Source: Lysobacter sp. yr284
Lineage (GTDB): Bacteria > Pseudomonadota > Gammaproteobacteria > Xanthomonadales > Xanthomonadaceae
Assembly: GCF_900107375.1 (NCBI RefSeq)
Contig: NZ_FNPT01000001.1
Location: 744,001 to 808,000 of the forward strand
Length of the DNA stretch: 64,000 nucleotides
Direction of reading: 5' to 3'
A program made the position numbers and the translations under genes. Each line of letters opens with the position of its first letter. Positions within the stretch are counted from its first letter, which is position 1. Below, piece by piece: positions 1-8,856 of the stretch. Under the pieces are notes generated by a model that had not been told where the DNA came from, ran no database searches, and saw nothing but the letters and a program-made list of their open reading frames with translations.

Positions 1-263
<263 letters not shown>

Positions 264-340
264 GCGTCGCTCCGCCGCGGCCGCCGCTTCCCGCGGCGCC
301 GCGGCGCGGCTGCGGACACCCCAACCCTGTGCGACCTCCT

Positions 341-366
341 GCCCGGCCTCGCGCCGGGCTTTTTTT
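341..366 (+). terminator. Rho-independent terminator of katG
   Basis: GCCCGGC and GCCGGGC form a 7-bp GC stem with a short loop, followed directly by seven T residues. It lies just downstream of the katG stop codon. Confidence 0.85.
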
Positions 367-460
367 CGGATCGCCCACCGCCTCGGCCGCTTGCAAGGAA
401 CGGCGCACGCTGCGAGCGCGTCGACGAACCCACCGCAGCCCTACCGCCCCGCCGCCCCAC

Positions 461-486
461 CCGTCATTCCGGCGAAAGCCGGAATC
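461..486. repeat. Dispersed palindrome, family C (GTCATTCCGGC type)
   Basis: The segment GTCATTCCGGCGAAAGCCGG is a short palindromic intergenic element. Related copies occur at 17139-17166, 51838-51965 and 62089-62117. Confidence 0.6.
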
Positions 487-547
487 TATTTTCCGTTGCC
501 GTTGCTGTTGCCGTTCGCTCGGACGCAACTCCACGCGAAGAACATGT

Positions 548-1145
548 CCCGCGGCCCCGGAGGGCGTGCGCATGGATGCGCACGCGCGCCATGGGGCAGG
601 ATGCCCCTTATGGCGCGGCCCCGCGCCGCTGTGAGCCATAGTGGCTCTTGATCCGAAAAAAGAATGCACTTTCTTTGGTTACTTTCTTTGTTGCTTTGGA
701 CAAAGAAAGTGACCCGGCCGCTTGCGGACGGAAGCTTTGGATCTTTGCTTGTCGTCACTCGCTGCTGCGATAAAGGCCGAACCCACCGCGGCACGCCCCC
801 TGTAGGAGCGGCGCAAGCCGCGACCGCGCCATCGCAGCGATTGCGAAAGTTTCGTCGTAGTTGCGTTGTCGCGGTCGCGGCTTGCGCCGCTCCTACAGTC
901 GGATACGCAACTGCACTGCCGTCGTTGACGAGTGACGACAAGCGACAATCAAGAGCTTTCGTCCGCAAGCGGCCGAGTTACTTTCTTTTGGCAGCGCGCC
1001 AAAAGAAAGTAACCAAAGAAAAACGCTTGTCTAAAGTCACGAGCCACTAAGGCCAGCACCTTGCGCCGGGATGCGCCGTAAGGGGCATCCTGCCCCTACA
1101 GCGCACGCACGCATCCATGCGCGCGCCCTGCGGGTCTGCGCAGCA
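548..1145. repeat. Long nested imperfect inverted repeat (about 600 bp)
   Basis: The left arm (about 548-830) and right arm (about 871-1145) are reverse complements over several blocks in the same order. From the outside in they are: GCATGGATGCG; GGGCAGGATGCCCCTTA; AGTGGCTC; TTCTTTGGTTACTTTCTTT; CGGCCGCTTGCGGACG; TTGTCGTCACTCG; and, at the centre, a convergent pair of family A repeats (801-830 and 871-897). The short frames inside are low-complexity, so the whole 264-1416 interval is read as non-coding. Confidence 0.75.
801..897. repeat. Family A palindromic repeat pair (GTAGGAGCGGCG type)
   Basis: TGTAGGAGCGGCGCAAGCCG at 801-820, continuing to 830, faces an inverted copy at 871-897. Other family A copies in the window are at 2249-2328, 10104-10130, 18951-19102, 26381-26463 and 60339-60403. 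The paired inverted arrangement resembles REP/BIME elements. Confidence 0.75.
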
Positions 1146-1416
1146 TGAACCTCGTTCGGGGTTGAGATAAAACCAGCAGAGCAACGGCAACGACGATGGC
1201 GGCAGCGATCGTAACGGCCGCACCAGCTATGCCCTCGCCCGGCAAACCCATCGCATCCGCCGCCGACACCTCGACCACACCCGCAATACACCGCATCACA
1301 CCCCGCGAGCGCCGCCACGCACTCTGCGTCCACACCCAATCCCGCCCCACCCGGCATCACTCCGCACTAACGAGCCAGCGCTAGCATTTGCACTCCCCGT
1401 ACACCGGAATTTAACG

Positions 1417-2058
1417 ATGAGCGCCTCGCTGACCGACGACCTCCTCAACCAGCTCCAGGGCCAGCCGCTGGCGCAGATAGGCAGCCAACTCGGCCTGTCC
1501 GAGTCGCAGACCCAGAGCGCGGTCGGCCAGGCGCTGCCGCTGCTGCTCGGCGCGCTGGGCCGCAACGCCAGCCAGCCCGAGGGCGCGCAGGCGCTGTTCG
1601 GCGCGCTGCAGCGCGACCATGCCGACGCGGCCGGCGGCAGCGCGGCCGGGTTCGACCTGGGCGGCGTGCTCGGCGCGGTGCTCGGCGGCGGCGGCGGTGG
1701 CCGCCAGACCGACGGTGCCGGCATCCTCGGCCACATCTTCGGCGGGCGCGAGGACACCGCCGCGCAAGGGCTCGGCCAGAGCACCGGCCTCGCCGGCGGC
1801 CAGGCCAATACCCTGCTGAAGATCCTCGCCCCGATCGTGCTGTCCTACCTCGCCCAGCGCATGTTCTCCGGCGGCAACCAGGCCGCGGCCAACCCGCAGC
1901 AGCTCGGCGACGCGCTCGGCCAGGAACACCAGCGCATCCAGCAACAGGGCGGCGCCGGCGGCCTGCTCGGCGCGGTGCTCGACCAGGACGGCGACGGCCA
2001 GCTCGGCATCGGCGACCTGCTCAAGATCGGCGGCAACCTGCTCGGCGGCAAGCGCTGA
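1417..2058 (+). CDS. DUF937 (YidB-like) protein
   Basis: A 213-residue soluble protein whose N-terminus (LTDDLLNQLQGQPLAQIG, then a helix beginning LGLSESQTQSAVGQALPLLL) matches the DUF937 family of unknown function. A Gly-rich stretch follows at about residues 87-105. A further helical stretch LAPIVLSYLAQRMF comes next. The C-terminus carries DQDGDGQLGIGDLL, which resembles an EF-hand-like DxDxDG loop. There is no signal peptide or membrane segment. The ATG at 1417 sits behind a weak GGAATTTAACG leader. It stands alone between two repeat-rich intergenic regions, so context gives no hint of its role. Confidence 0.8.
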   Translation: MSASLTDDLLNQLQGQPLAQIGSQLGLSESQTQSAVGQALPLLLGALGRNASQPEGAQALFGALQRDHADAAGGSAAGFDLGGVLGAVLGGGGGGRQTDGAGILGHIFGGREDTAAQGLGQSTGLAGGQANTLLKILAPIVLSYLAQRMFSGGNQAAANPQQLGDALGQEHQRIQQQGGAGGLLGAVLDQDGDGQLGIGDLLKIGGNLLGGKR

Positions 2059-2095
2059 GCCCCCTGCCCGGCAGCGCGTCGTCGCCGGGATTCGC

Positions 2096-2122
2096 CGAAC
2101 GGCCGCCTTGCGCGGCCGTTCG
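2096..2122 (+). terminator. Hairpin downstream of the DUF937 gene
   Basis: CGAACGGCCGC and GCGGCCGTTCG form a perfect 11-bp stem about 40 bp after the stop codon. There is no T-run, so a terminator role is likely but not certain. Confidence 0.55.
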
Positions 2123-2248
2123 CGTGTCGGAGGCCCGCGATTTTTCGCAGCGGCGAAGCGGGCCGCGGCGGCGATGCCGGAAACTCCCTCGCTTGGCCCC
2201 GGCGACTTGCACGATACGAGCTCAGTCGCGCCGGCTGCTGCAATAGCG

Positions 2249-2328
2249 CGGTCGCGGCTTGCGCCGCTCCTACAGGGGCGGTCGAAGGGCGCGATCTTCC
2301 TGTAGGAGCGGCGCGAGCCGCGACCGCG
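2249..2328. repeat. Family A palindromic repeat pair
   Basis: Inverted copies of the GTAGGAGCGGCG element lie at 2249-2275 and 2301-2328 with a 25-bp loop. Nothing else is recognised in the 450-bp interval 2059-2508 apart from the hairpin at 2096-2122. Confidence 0.75.
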
Positions 2329-2508
2329 GATCGGCGGCCCGCGCCGCAATCTCGACCGCAGCGGCGAACGCATCGACGAAATCGCACCCTTACCGCCCGC
2401 TTCGCACACGCATCCTCGAAGGGATCGGGACCGCAAATCGCGTCCCGACCTCAAGCGCGCTATCGCCTGCGACCGCTTCGTCGGCCACGCAAGCCAGCGC
2501 AGGCGCCG

Positions 2509-2931
2509 CTACAACGCGTCGATATCCCCCAACGCCTTGATCAACCGCCGCGCGCGCTTGTCCGGCTTGGTCTCCGGGGCGCGGTAGCCGTTGCGCTCGG
2601 CCGCGCGCAAGGCGCGCGCCTGTTCGCGCGCCAGGCGCGAGGCCTCGGTTTCGGCGTACAGCGTCTGCGCGACGCCGGCCGGCCCGCGGGTGTCGCTCAG
2701 GCCGGTCACCGCGATCTCGAAGTGTTCCTCGCCGCGCGCGATCTTCAGCGCGTCGCCCACGCGCACCGCGCGCGAGGCCTTGGCGCGCTGGCCGCCGACT
2801 TCGACCTTGCCGGTCTCCACCGCCTGCCGCGCCAGCGCGCGGGTCTTGAAGAAGCGCGCGGCCCACAGCCACAGGTCCAGGCGCACCGTCGCCTGCACGG
2901 GCGCGGCCATCGTTTCGTCTTGCTTGCTCAT
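2509..2931 (-). CDS. hslR: Heat shock protein 15-like S4-domain RNA-binding protein
   Basis: A 140-residue protein with one N-terminal S4 RNA-binding domain: VRLDLWLWAARFFKTRALA followed by VETGKVEVGGQRAKASRAV. The basic C-terminal tail (KPDKRARRLIKAL) is typical of Hsp15. E. coli Hsp15 binds 50S subunits that carry a stalled nascent chain and helps recycle them. Length and architecture fit the family (about 130 residues). The start MSKQDET was chosen; an in-frame ATG at 2949 would add six residues, and neither start has a clear ribosome binding site. It is divergent from the MATE gene. Confidence 0.85.
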   Translation of the reverse strand: MSKQDETMAAPVQATVRLDLWLWAARFFKTRALARQAVETGKVEVGGQRAKASRAVRVGDALKIARGEEHFEIAVTGLSDTRGPAGVAQTLYAETEASRLAREQARALRAAERNGYRAPETKPDKRARRLIKALGDIDAL

Positions 2932-3116
2932 CGGCGCGAACGATACCACCGCGCAGGTTGCGCCGATGCGGCGCCGCGGCGCCGTCCGTCGTCGCCGCGC
3001 GGCCGCGGCGCGGGCGGACTCCGGCCGCTGCCGCCGCCGCGCGCACAGGCGCCGACGACGCGCCGCCCCCGGCGCGGGTCATACTGCCGGACCTCGCCCG
3101 TCCGCCCGGTACCGAC

Positions 3117-4640
3117 ATGGCCCCCAGCGCTTCCCGCGGCAGCCACTTGCTGACCGAAGGCCCGATCGGCCGCACCATGATCTCCTTCGCCCTGCCGATC
3201 ATGGCCGGCAACGCCGCGCAGTCGCTCAACGGCTCGATCAACTCGATCTGGGTCGGCCGCTACCTCGGCGAGGCCGCGCTCACCGCGACGGCCAACGCCA
3301 ACAACATCATGTTCTTCCTGATCGGCTCGATGTTCGGCATCGGCATGGCCGCGACCATCCTGATCGGCCAGGCCACCGGCGCGCGCGACACCGCGCGGGC
3401 GCGGCAGATCATGGGCACCAGCGCCAGTTTCTTCCTCGGCCTGTCGGTGGCGATCGCGGCGATCGGCTGGTTCTTCTCCGATGCGATCCTGCGCGGCATG
3501 GCCACCCCCGCGGCCGCGCAACCGCTGGCCGAGCAATACCTGCGGGTGATCTTCCTCTCGATCCCCTTCATCTACGCCTTCGCCTTCCTGTCCTCGGCGC
3601 TGCGCGGGCTGGGCGACTCGCGCACGCCGTTCCGGTTCCTGCTGATGTCGGTGGCGCTGGACATCGTGCTCAACCCGCTGCTGATCTTCGGCTGGGGCCC
3701 GCTGCCGGCGCTGGGCATCGCCGGCTCGGCGCTGTCGACCTTCATCGCCCAGGGCGCCAGCCTGGCCGCGTTGATGCTGCACCTGCGGCGCAAGCGCCAC
3801 GTGCTGTGGCTCGGCCGCGGCGACGCGCATCTGCTCAGGATCGACCCGACGGTGCTGCGCGCGCTGATCGTCAAGGGCGTGCCGATGGGCCTGCAGATGG
3901 TGCTGATCTCGCTGGCGATGATCGCGATGATCCGCCTGGTAAACGCCCACGGCACCGCCATCGCCGCCGGCTACGGCGCCGCGCTGCAGTTGTGGACCTA
4001 CGTGCAGATGCCGGCGATGGCGATCGGCGCGGCATGCTCCTCGATCGCCGCGCAAAGCGTCGGCGCCGGCCGCTGGGACCGGGTCGACGCCGCCGCGCGC
4101 ACCGGCACCTTGTTCAATTTCCTGCTGACCGGCGCGCTGATCGCGCCGTTGATCCTGTTCGACCGCTACACCCTGGCGCTGTTCCTGCCCGACGGCAGCG
4201 CCTCGTTCGAGATCGCCCGCCACCTCAACCACATCGCGGTGTTCTCGTTCCTGTTCTTCGGCGTGACCTTCGTGATCTCCGGCGTGGTCCGCGCCACCGG
4301 CGCGGTGATCCCGCCGCTGCTGATCCTGGGTTCGGCGCTGTGGGGCGTGCGCGTGCCGTTCGCGACCTTCCTGCAGCCGGTGCTGGGACTGGACGCGCTG
4401 TGGTGGAGCTTCCCGGTCAGCGCGCTGTGCTCGATGCTGGTCTCGATGGCGTACTACCGCTGGGGCGGCTGGCGCCGCGCCAGGATGATGGCCGCGCCCG
4501 AGCGCGTGGCCGCGCCGGTGGCGACCCAGACCATCGCCACGCCGGCGGAAGTGCCGGCGCATACGCCGGCGCCGGTGGCCGATGCGAGTCCCGACGACGA
4601 CGCGGTGGCGGTCGACAAGGACCCGCTCGAACGCGGCTGA
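3117..4640 (+). CDS. MATE family multidrug efflux protein
   Basis: A 507-residue inner membrane protein with about twelve hydrophobic segments in the two-lobed MATE arrangement. The first segment holds the family pattern GPIGRTMISFALPIMAGNAA and is followed by SINSIWVGRYLGEAALTA. The end of lobe one contains FLSSALRGLGDSRTPFRF. MATE proteins export cationic or hydrophobic compounds in exchange for Na+ or H+. The ATG at 3117 was chosen because residues encoded upstream of it (from 2958) are Arg/Ala low complexity. The cytoplasmic tail after about residue 450 is rich in Ala, Pro and Asp. No regulator gene is adjacent, and the substrate cannot be told. Confidence 0.9.
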   Translation: MAPSASRGSHLLTEGPIGRTMISFALPIMAGNAAQSLNGSINSIWVGRYLGEAALTATANANNIMFFLIGSMFGIGMAATILIGQATGARDTARARQIMGTSASFFLGLSVAIAAIGWFFSDAILRGMATPAAAQPLAEQYLRVIFLSIPFIYAFAFLSSALRGLGDSRTPFRFLLMSVALDIVLNPLLIFGWGPLPALGIAGSALSTFIAQGASLAALMLHLRRKRHVLWLGRGDAHLLRIDPTVLRALIVKGVPMGLQMVLISLAMIAMIRLVNAHGTAIAAGYGAALQLWTYVQMPAMAIGAACSSIAAQSVGAGRWDRVDAAARTGTLFNFLLTGALIAPLILFDRYTLALFLPDGSASFEIARHLNHIAVFSFLFFGVTFVISGVVRATGAVIPPLLILGSALWGVRVPFATFLQPVLGLDALWWSFPVSALCSMLVSMAYYRWGGWRRARMMAAPERVAAPVATQTIATPAEVPAHTPAPVADASPDDDAVAVDKDPLERG

Positions 4641-4669
4641 GAGGCACGGCGGCCTGGCCTTTGTTTTCG

Positions 4670-4756
4670 GTGGGAAGACCTTCAGGCCCGATGCTTTCCT
4701 TTCAGATCGCATCGGCCTGAGAGGAAAGCATCGGGCCTGAAGGCCCTCCCACAAAA
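4670..4756. repeat. Family B palindromic repeat (CTTCAGGCCCGATGCTTT type)
   Basis: CTTCAGGCCCGATGCTTTCC and its inverse GGAAAGCATCGGGCCTGAAG enclose a short loop and form a long stem. It sits between two convergent genes, where it could terminate both. Other copies: 32537-32567 (half), 42957-43040, 53233-53319, 57268-57391 and 61950-62036. Confidence 0.8.
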
Positions 4757-4779
4757 GCGAAACCTGGCTACCGTTGCCG

Positions 4780-5145
4780 CTAGATCTGCTCCAGCGCCAG
4801 GGTGAACACCCCGGCCTCGCCCTGGTCGAAGGCCTCGCGCCAGATCCGGTAGCCCTCCAGGTCTTCCTCGCGCACCGGCATGCGCCCGATCACCTGCGGC
4901 TGCGCTTCGGCCACGCGCGTGCCGACGATGGGAAAATGGCCGAGCAGGCGCAGGGTCTTGAGTTCGGCCACGTCGGCCTCGTCCTCGCGCCGGATCTCGT
5001 CGACGGTATGGGTGTCGAACTTGCGCAGCGACAGCGCCTCGCGCCCGTCCGGCAACGCATCGATGCGTTGCACCCAGAAAAAACCCCAGGTGCCGTCGCT
5101 GCGCGGATAGGTGCAGATGTCGCCTTCGGACAGGCCAGGATTCAT
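4780..5145 (-). CDS. Hypothetical protein, 121 aa (weakly Imm26-like)
   Basis: A soluble acidic protein, MNPGLSEGDICTYPRSDGTW at the start, then FFWVQRID, GHFPIVGTRVAEAQPQVIG and a C-terminal EEDLEGYRIWREAFDQG. The order of these blocks (an early GD with an aromatic strand, then a hydrophobic HFPI strand, then an E-E-L-E-G-Y-x-x-W helix) recalls small immunity-type proteins such as Imm26. The resemblance is from memory and weak. No toxin gene is adjacent. The coding potential is good (no low-complexity bias) and the gene is probably real. Confidence 0.6.
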   Translation of the reverse strand: MNPGLSEGDICTYPRSDGTWGFFWVQRIDALPDGREALSLRKFDTHTVDEIRREDEADVAELKTLRLLGHFPIVGTRVAEAQPQVIGRMPVREEDLEGYRIWREAFDQGEAGVFTLALEQI

Positions 5146-5297
5146 GGACGCTCCCGCCGCGGGGGCGGCGCGATGTTCGGGGAATGCGGCGGGCAGGGCC
5201 GCGTGGCGAATCTAGCGCGATTCGCGGCCCGCGCACAGCGGCGCGGCCGGCCGGGCGCGAGGGCGATCGCGGCCACGCCCGCGGCCGGCGCGGACGA

Positions 5298-5693
5298 TCA
5301 AGCCGGCGCGTAGCGCAGGAACTGCGCGTCTTCGTCGATGTGGACGACCCACTCCAGCGCAGCGCCCGGCGCGGGGCCGACCAGCAGCTCGCGCAGGTCC
5401 CGGCCGGCGATCGCCGCGCGCAGGAATCCGATCAGTTCGGCCCGCTGCGCCAGCGCGAACGCACCCGCGAACCGGCGGGCCTTGCCCTTGCTCTGGATCA
5501 GGCGATGGGCGACGCAGCAGGGGCCGTCGGGCAGCGCCGCCGCCAATGCCTCGAGCGTCTCCAGCCGCCGCTCGATGCGGCCGTCGCGCAGCAGGTCGTG
5601 CATCGCGAAGAAGATCGCGCTCGCGGCCTCGGCGGACGGCGCATCGATGCCGCCGGCGCGCGGCAACGCGTCGAGACGATAGCGATTGCGCAT
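5298..5693 (-). CDS. Hypothetical protein, 131 aa
   Basis: An unrecognised soluble protein. The start at 5693 (MRNRYRLDALP) was chosen over an upstream in-frame ATG at 5768 because AGGAG lies 10 bp before it. The middle is helical (EAASAIFFAMHDLL and LETLEALAAALPDG). The C-terminus has an amphipathic strand pattern LEWVVHIDEDAQFLRY. A Cys-Cys pair occurs at GPCCVAHRLI. The gene lies 152 bp upstream of the 121-residue gene on the same strand and may be cotranscribed with it. Confidence 0.55.
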   Translation of the reverse strand: MRNRYRLDALPRAGGIDAPSAEAASAIFFAMHDLLRDGRIERRLETLEALAAALPDGPCCVAHRLIQSKGKARRFAGAFALAQRAELIGFLRAAIAGRDLRELLVGPAPGAALEWVVHIDEDAQFLRYAPA

Positions 5694-5822
5694 GTGTGCG
5701 GACTCCTGGTGGGCGCTCGGCACGCAGGGTCGCGGGCTTCGCGGCGTTCCGGCCAAGGCTTGCTTCACCGCGAATGCTGAGGCTTGATTGCGTTACCGCC
5801 GATGCAGCCGCGGGACACGGCT

Positions 5823-5905
5823 TTCGCAGGGCAGCGGCTTCAAGGCTTGCATCGGCGCGCCAGAGCTTCGCAGAGGCGGCCGCTTCAAGGCTCGCATCGG
5901 CGCCG
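5823..5905. repeat. Two tandem copies of a unit of about 45 bp
   Basis: TTCGCAG, then CTTCAAGGCT(T/C)GCATCGGCGC, occurs at 5823-5858 and again at 5867-5903 in the same orientation. The rest of the 308-bp interval 5694-6001 holds only the rplS terminator. Confidence 0.6.
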
Positions 5906-5951
5906 GAACGCAGCGCGGCCCGCCGGTTGCACGCCGCAGCTGCGCAAATGC

Positions 5952-5976
5952 AAACGGCCGCCTTTCGGCGGCCGTT
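5952..5976 (-). terminator. Terminator of rplS
   Basis: AACGGCCGCC and GGCGGCCGTT form a stem about 25 bp beyond the rplS stop on the minus strand. The following minus-strand bases begin TTTGCATTT. Confidence 0.7.
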
Positions 5977-6001
5977 CGCGACGCAGCACGGGCGTACCGA
6001 A

Positions 6002-6400
6002 TTACTCGGCGGCCGGCGCGTTCTTGGCGCGCGCGTAGGCGGCCAGATCTTCCTTGATGCGGGCCTTCTTGCCTTCCAGGCCGCGCAGGTAGTACAGCTT
6101 GCCGGCGCGGACCTTGCCGCGGCGCTTGACCTGGACCGAGTCGATCACGGCGCTGTGGGTCTGGAACACGCGCTCGACGCCGTAGCCGTGCGAGATCTTG
6201 CGCACGGTGAAGGACGAGTTGAGGCCGGCGTTCTTCTTGCCGATGACCACGCCTTCATAGGCCTGGACGCGCTCGCGGTTGCCTTCCTTGACCTTGACGT
6301 TGACGACGACGGTGTCGCCCGGGCTGAACTCGGGCAGCTTGCGCTGTACCTGCTCGGCTTCGAAATTCTGGACCAGCGTGTGGATCGACGGCTTGTTCAT
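6002..6400 (-). CDS. rplS: 50S ribosomal protein L19
   Basis: A 132-residue L19 with the conserved N-terminus ([20 protein letters not shown]), [44 protein letters not shown] and [17 protein letters not shown]19 lies at the 30S-50S interface of the ribosome. It is the last gene of the rpsP-rimM-trmD-rplS cluster. It is separated from trmD by 111 bp containing a likely own promoter (TATAAT) and followed by a terminator. The short Ala-rich C-terminus ([10 protein letters not shown]) extends slightly past the usual end. Confidence 0.97.
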   Translation of the reverse strand: MNKPSIHTLVQNFEAEQVQRKLPEFSPGDTVVVNVKVKEGNRERVQAYEGVVIGKKNAGLNSSFTVRKISHGYGVERVFQTHSAVIDSVQVKRRGKVRAGKLYYLRGLEGKKARIKEDLAAYARAKNAPAAE

Positions 6401-6477
6401 GGCTATGGCCTGTTGGATTAGTTGTTGCGCGAGTGCACGTGGACCCGCGTCATGGCATGGATACAGCTAAGCGGCTA

Positions 6478-6483
6478 ATTATA
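6478..6483 (-). promoter_or_regulatory. Probable -10 element for rplS
   Basis: A perfect TATAAT lies on the minus strand 78 bp before the rplS start, inside the trmD-rplS gap. The -35 is poor (TAGCCA at 18-bp spacing), so an internal promoter is likely but only moderately supported. Confidence 0.45.
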
Positions 6484-6511
6484 ACGGGAATTTTTCGGCC
6501 GTGGCTAGGGC

Positions 6512-7348
6512 TCAATCGCCCCGGGCCGCGCCGCGGGTCGCAGAACCGTCCGATTCCGGGTCCGCACCGGCCGCGGAAGCGGCCGTGGAACCGGTTTCCG
6601 CGCCCTTCCCGGCCGCCAGCTCGGCCCGGTAGGCCGCCAGCAGCTTGCGGTCGGTCTTGGACAGAGCGGCCTCGTCGAGCAGGTCCGGGCGGCGCTGCCA
6701 GGTCCGGCCCAGCGACTGCTGCCGGCGCCACTGGGCGATGCGGGCGTGGTTGCCCGACATCAGCACCTCCGGCACGGCGCCCAGCTCGTGCTCGACCGGG
6801 CGGGTGTAGTGCGGGCAGTCCAGCAGCCCGTCCTCGAAACTGTCCTGCACCGCCGATTCCGCATCGCCGAGCGCGCCGTCCTGCAGCCGCGCGACCGCGT
6901 CCACCACCACCGCCGCGGCCAGTTCGCCGCCGGACAGCACGTAGTCGCCGATCGACAGTTCCTCGTCGACCTCGGCCCGGATCAGCCGCTCGTCGACGCC
7001 TTCGTAGCGCCCGCACAGCAGGATCAGCCGCTCGTGGCCGGCCAGTTCGCGCGCCTTGGCCTGGTCCAGCCGCGCGCCCTGCGGGCTCATGTAGATCGTC
7101 CGCGCCGGCGCCGGGTCGGCCGCGCGCGCCGCGCGGATCGCCGCGCGCAGCGGGTCGATCAACATCACCATGCCCGGCCCGCCGCCGAACGGACGCTCGT
7201 CGACCCGGCGATAGTTGCCTTCGGCGTAGTCGCGCGGATTCCAGCCGTGCATCGACAGCAACCCGCGCTCGCCGGCGCGGCCGACCACGCCGAACGCCGC
7301 GCATTGCGCGACGAACTCGGGGAACAGGCTGATCACATCGATGCGCAT
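6512..7348 (-). CDS. trmD: tRNA (guanine-N1)-methyltransferase
   Basis: A 278-residue TrmD, the SPOUT enzyme that methylates G37 of tRNAs using S-adenosylmethionine and so prevents +1 frameshifting. Motifs seen are [12 protein letters not shown] at the start, [27 protein letters not shown], and [15 protein letters not shown], the trefoil-knot cofactor site. [20 protein letters not shown] completes the family core. The last 35 residues are an Ala/Gly/Ser-rich tail beyond the usual length of about 250. It lies 70 bp downstream of a small unknown gene and belongs to the ribosomal/tRNA-modification operon. Confidence 0.96.
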   Translation of the reverse strand: MRIDVISLFPEFVAQCAAFGVVGRAGERGLLSMHGWNPRDYAEGNYRRVDERPFGGGPGMVMLIDPLRAAIRAARAADPAPARTIYMSPQGARLDQAKARELAGHERLILLCGRYEGVDERLIRAEVDEELSIGDYVLSGGELAAAVVVDAVARLQDGALGDAESAVQDSFEDGLLDCPHYTRPVEHELGAVPEVLMSGNHARIAQWRRQQSLGRTWQRRPDLLDEAALSKTDRKLLAAYRAELAAGKGAETGSTAASAAGADPESDGSATRGAARGD

Positions 7349-7418
7349 GGGGTCGTGGGACGCGATAGCGGAGGTGGCTTGCGGAAGGACGCTGCGAAAA
7401 ACGCCGGCGACGCGGCGC

Positions 7419-7661
7419 TCAATCGAGCCGCTGCAGGTAGTCGGCCAGTTCGCGGTCGTTCGCCTCCCAGCGATCGCCGCGCAACTGCACCATCGCGATC
7501 AGGCCGAGCAGTTCCACCGGGTTTTCGGCCTGGAACGCGTCCTCGCCCTTGCGCGCGACCAGCCAGCCGGGCCAGTCGGGATGGCGCTCGAGCGCATAGC
7601 CCAGCTGCTGTATCGCCGCGCTCGCAGGCGCCAAGACGTTGCCGGCCATCGCCACGCGCAT
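7419..7661 (-). CDS. Small hypothetical protein inserted between rimM and trmD, 80 aa
   Basis: A small soluble protein ([20 protein letters not shown], then [20 protein letters not shown] and [19 protein letters not shown]). It has a mixed alpha/beta pattern and no low-complexity bias. It sits 58 bp after rimM and 70 bp before trmD on the same strand, where most bacteria have nothing, so it is probably cotranscribed with them. I do not recognise its family. The protein-like composition and operon position argue that it is a real gene. Confidence 0.6.
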   Translation of the reverse strand: MRVAMAGNVLAPASAAIQQLGYALERHPDWPGWLVARKGEDAFQAENPVELLGLIAMVQLRGDRWEANDRELADYLQRLD

Positions 7662-7719
7662 ATCGACCTCGCAAGAGCTTCAAACCGCTGGCCCGTCCGG
7701 CGCCAGCGCGCGGACGGCC

Positions 7720-8235
7720 TCAGAACTCCGGATCCCAATCGACGGTCACCCGCCGGGCATCGAAGTCCACCGACACTACGTACTGCGGAATCACGAACGG
7801 AATCATGCGCTCGCGTTCGTCGTCGCGCGCCACCAGCACGTCGTTGGCGCCGGTGGCGAACAAATGGCTGACCTTGCCCAGGTCGACGCCCTGGGTGGTG
7901 ACCACGCCCAGGCCTTCCAGGTCGACCCAGTAGAACTCGCCTTCGCGCGGCGGCGGCAGGGCCGAGCGCGGGACGTAGATTTCGGTGCCGCGCAGCGCCT
8001 CGACCGCATCGCGGTCGGTCACGCCCGGCAGGTTGGCGATCAGGTACTTGCCGCTTTCGCGGCCGCGCACGCCCGACAGTTCGCGCTCGCCGCCCTGCGG
8101 ATCGCGCACGATCCAGGGCTGGTAGCGGAAGATCGCGGCGCGCGGCTCGGTCCAGGACTCGAGCTTGGCTTCGCCGCGAATGCCGAACGCGCCAAGCACC
8201 CTGCCCAACAGGATGCGGCGCGGGGATTCGCTCAT
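7720..8235 (-). CDS. rimM: 16S rRNA processing protein RimM
   Basis: A 171-residue RimM with the N-terminal beta-barrel signature [20 protein letters not shown] and the PRC-barrel part [30 protein letters not shown] and [14 protein letters not shown]. RimM binds protein S19 in the 30S head and assists 16S rRNA maturation. It lies 40 bp after rpsP in the usual operon order. The start ATG at 8235 gives a normal family length. Confidence 0.95.
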   Translation of the reverse strand: MSESPRRILLGRVLGAFGIRGEAKLESWTEPRAAIFRYQPWIVRDPQGGERELSGVRGRESGKYLIANLPGVTDRDAVEALRGTEIYVPRSALPPPREGEFYWVDLEGLGVVTTQGVDLGKVSHLFATGANDVLVARDDERERMIPFVIPQYVVSVDFDARRVTVDWDPEF

Positions 8236-8275
8236 ATGCGAAGAGGGCCGCGCGCTCGGCGCGCGACCCGCCGGC

Positions 8276-8533
8276 TCAGGCGGCCGGAGCGGCCTTGACG
8301 GCCTGCTTGTACAGATCGGCGACCTTGTCGGTCAGCTGGGCGCCGTTGCCGACCCAGTGCTTGATGCGCTCGAGGTTCAGCTCGACGCGCTTCTCGTTGC
8401 CGGCGGCGACCGGGTTGTAGAAACCGACGCGCTCGATGTTGCGGCCGTCGCGGGCGCTGCGGCTGTCGGTAACGATGATGTGGTAGAACGGACGCTTCTT
8501 GGCGCCGCCACGGGTCAGGCGAATCTTGACCAT
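8276..8533 (-). CDS. rpsP: 30S ribosomal protein S16
   Basis: An 85-residue S16: [40 protein letters not shown] and [20 protein letters not shown] are diagnostic. S16 is an early assembly protein of the 30S subunit. It is the first gene of the minus-strand rpsP-rimM-ORF-trmD operon and has a good upstream promoter (TTGCCT-N16-TATAAT). AGGAAAGC supplies the ribosome binding site. Confidence 0.97.
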   Translation of the reverse strand: MVKIRLTRGGAKKRPFYHIIVTDSRSARDGRNIERVGFYNPVAAGNEKRVELNLERIKHWVGNGAQLTDKVADLYKQAVKAAPAA

Positions 8534-8586
8534 GAGGGTTGCTTTCCTGTGTTGCCCAGCCGTCGGAATGACGGGGTAAGCCGCCG

Positions 8587-8614
8587 ATTATAGCCAATCG
8601 GTCGCCTCAGGCAA
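8587..8614 (-). promoter_or_regulatory. Promoter of the rpsP operon
   Basis: On the minus strand TTGCCT and a perfect TATAAT are separated by 16 bp, 53 bp before the rpsP start. The rest of the 323-bp gap 8534-8856 is very GC-rich and shows nothing else. Confidence 0.7.
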
Positions 8615-8856
8615 ACCCGCGGCCTGGACCGGGCCGCCGCCGGCCGGTCCGCCCGCTCCCGCGGCGAATCGACCCGGGCCGTCCCCGGGCGGCATTGCGC
8701 CCGGTTTCGGCCCGCGATCGCCGGGCCTCCCTGCCCGCCCTCCTCGCCCCGGCCCGCGCCAGCGAGCCATCGGCGGGACGGCGCCGTCCTGGCGCCGCCC
8801 CTGCGGCCGGATCGCCCCCGACGCCGGCCGCGACTTGCCTCACCTGAACGGCCGGC

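Noticed and set aside
4780-5145. Toxin-immunity module
   Set aside because: The 121-residue protein faintly resembles Imm26, but neighbouring genes show no toxin features, so only a hypothetical label is supported.
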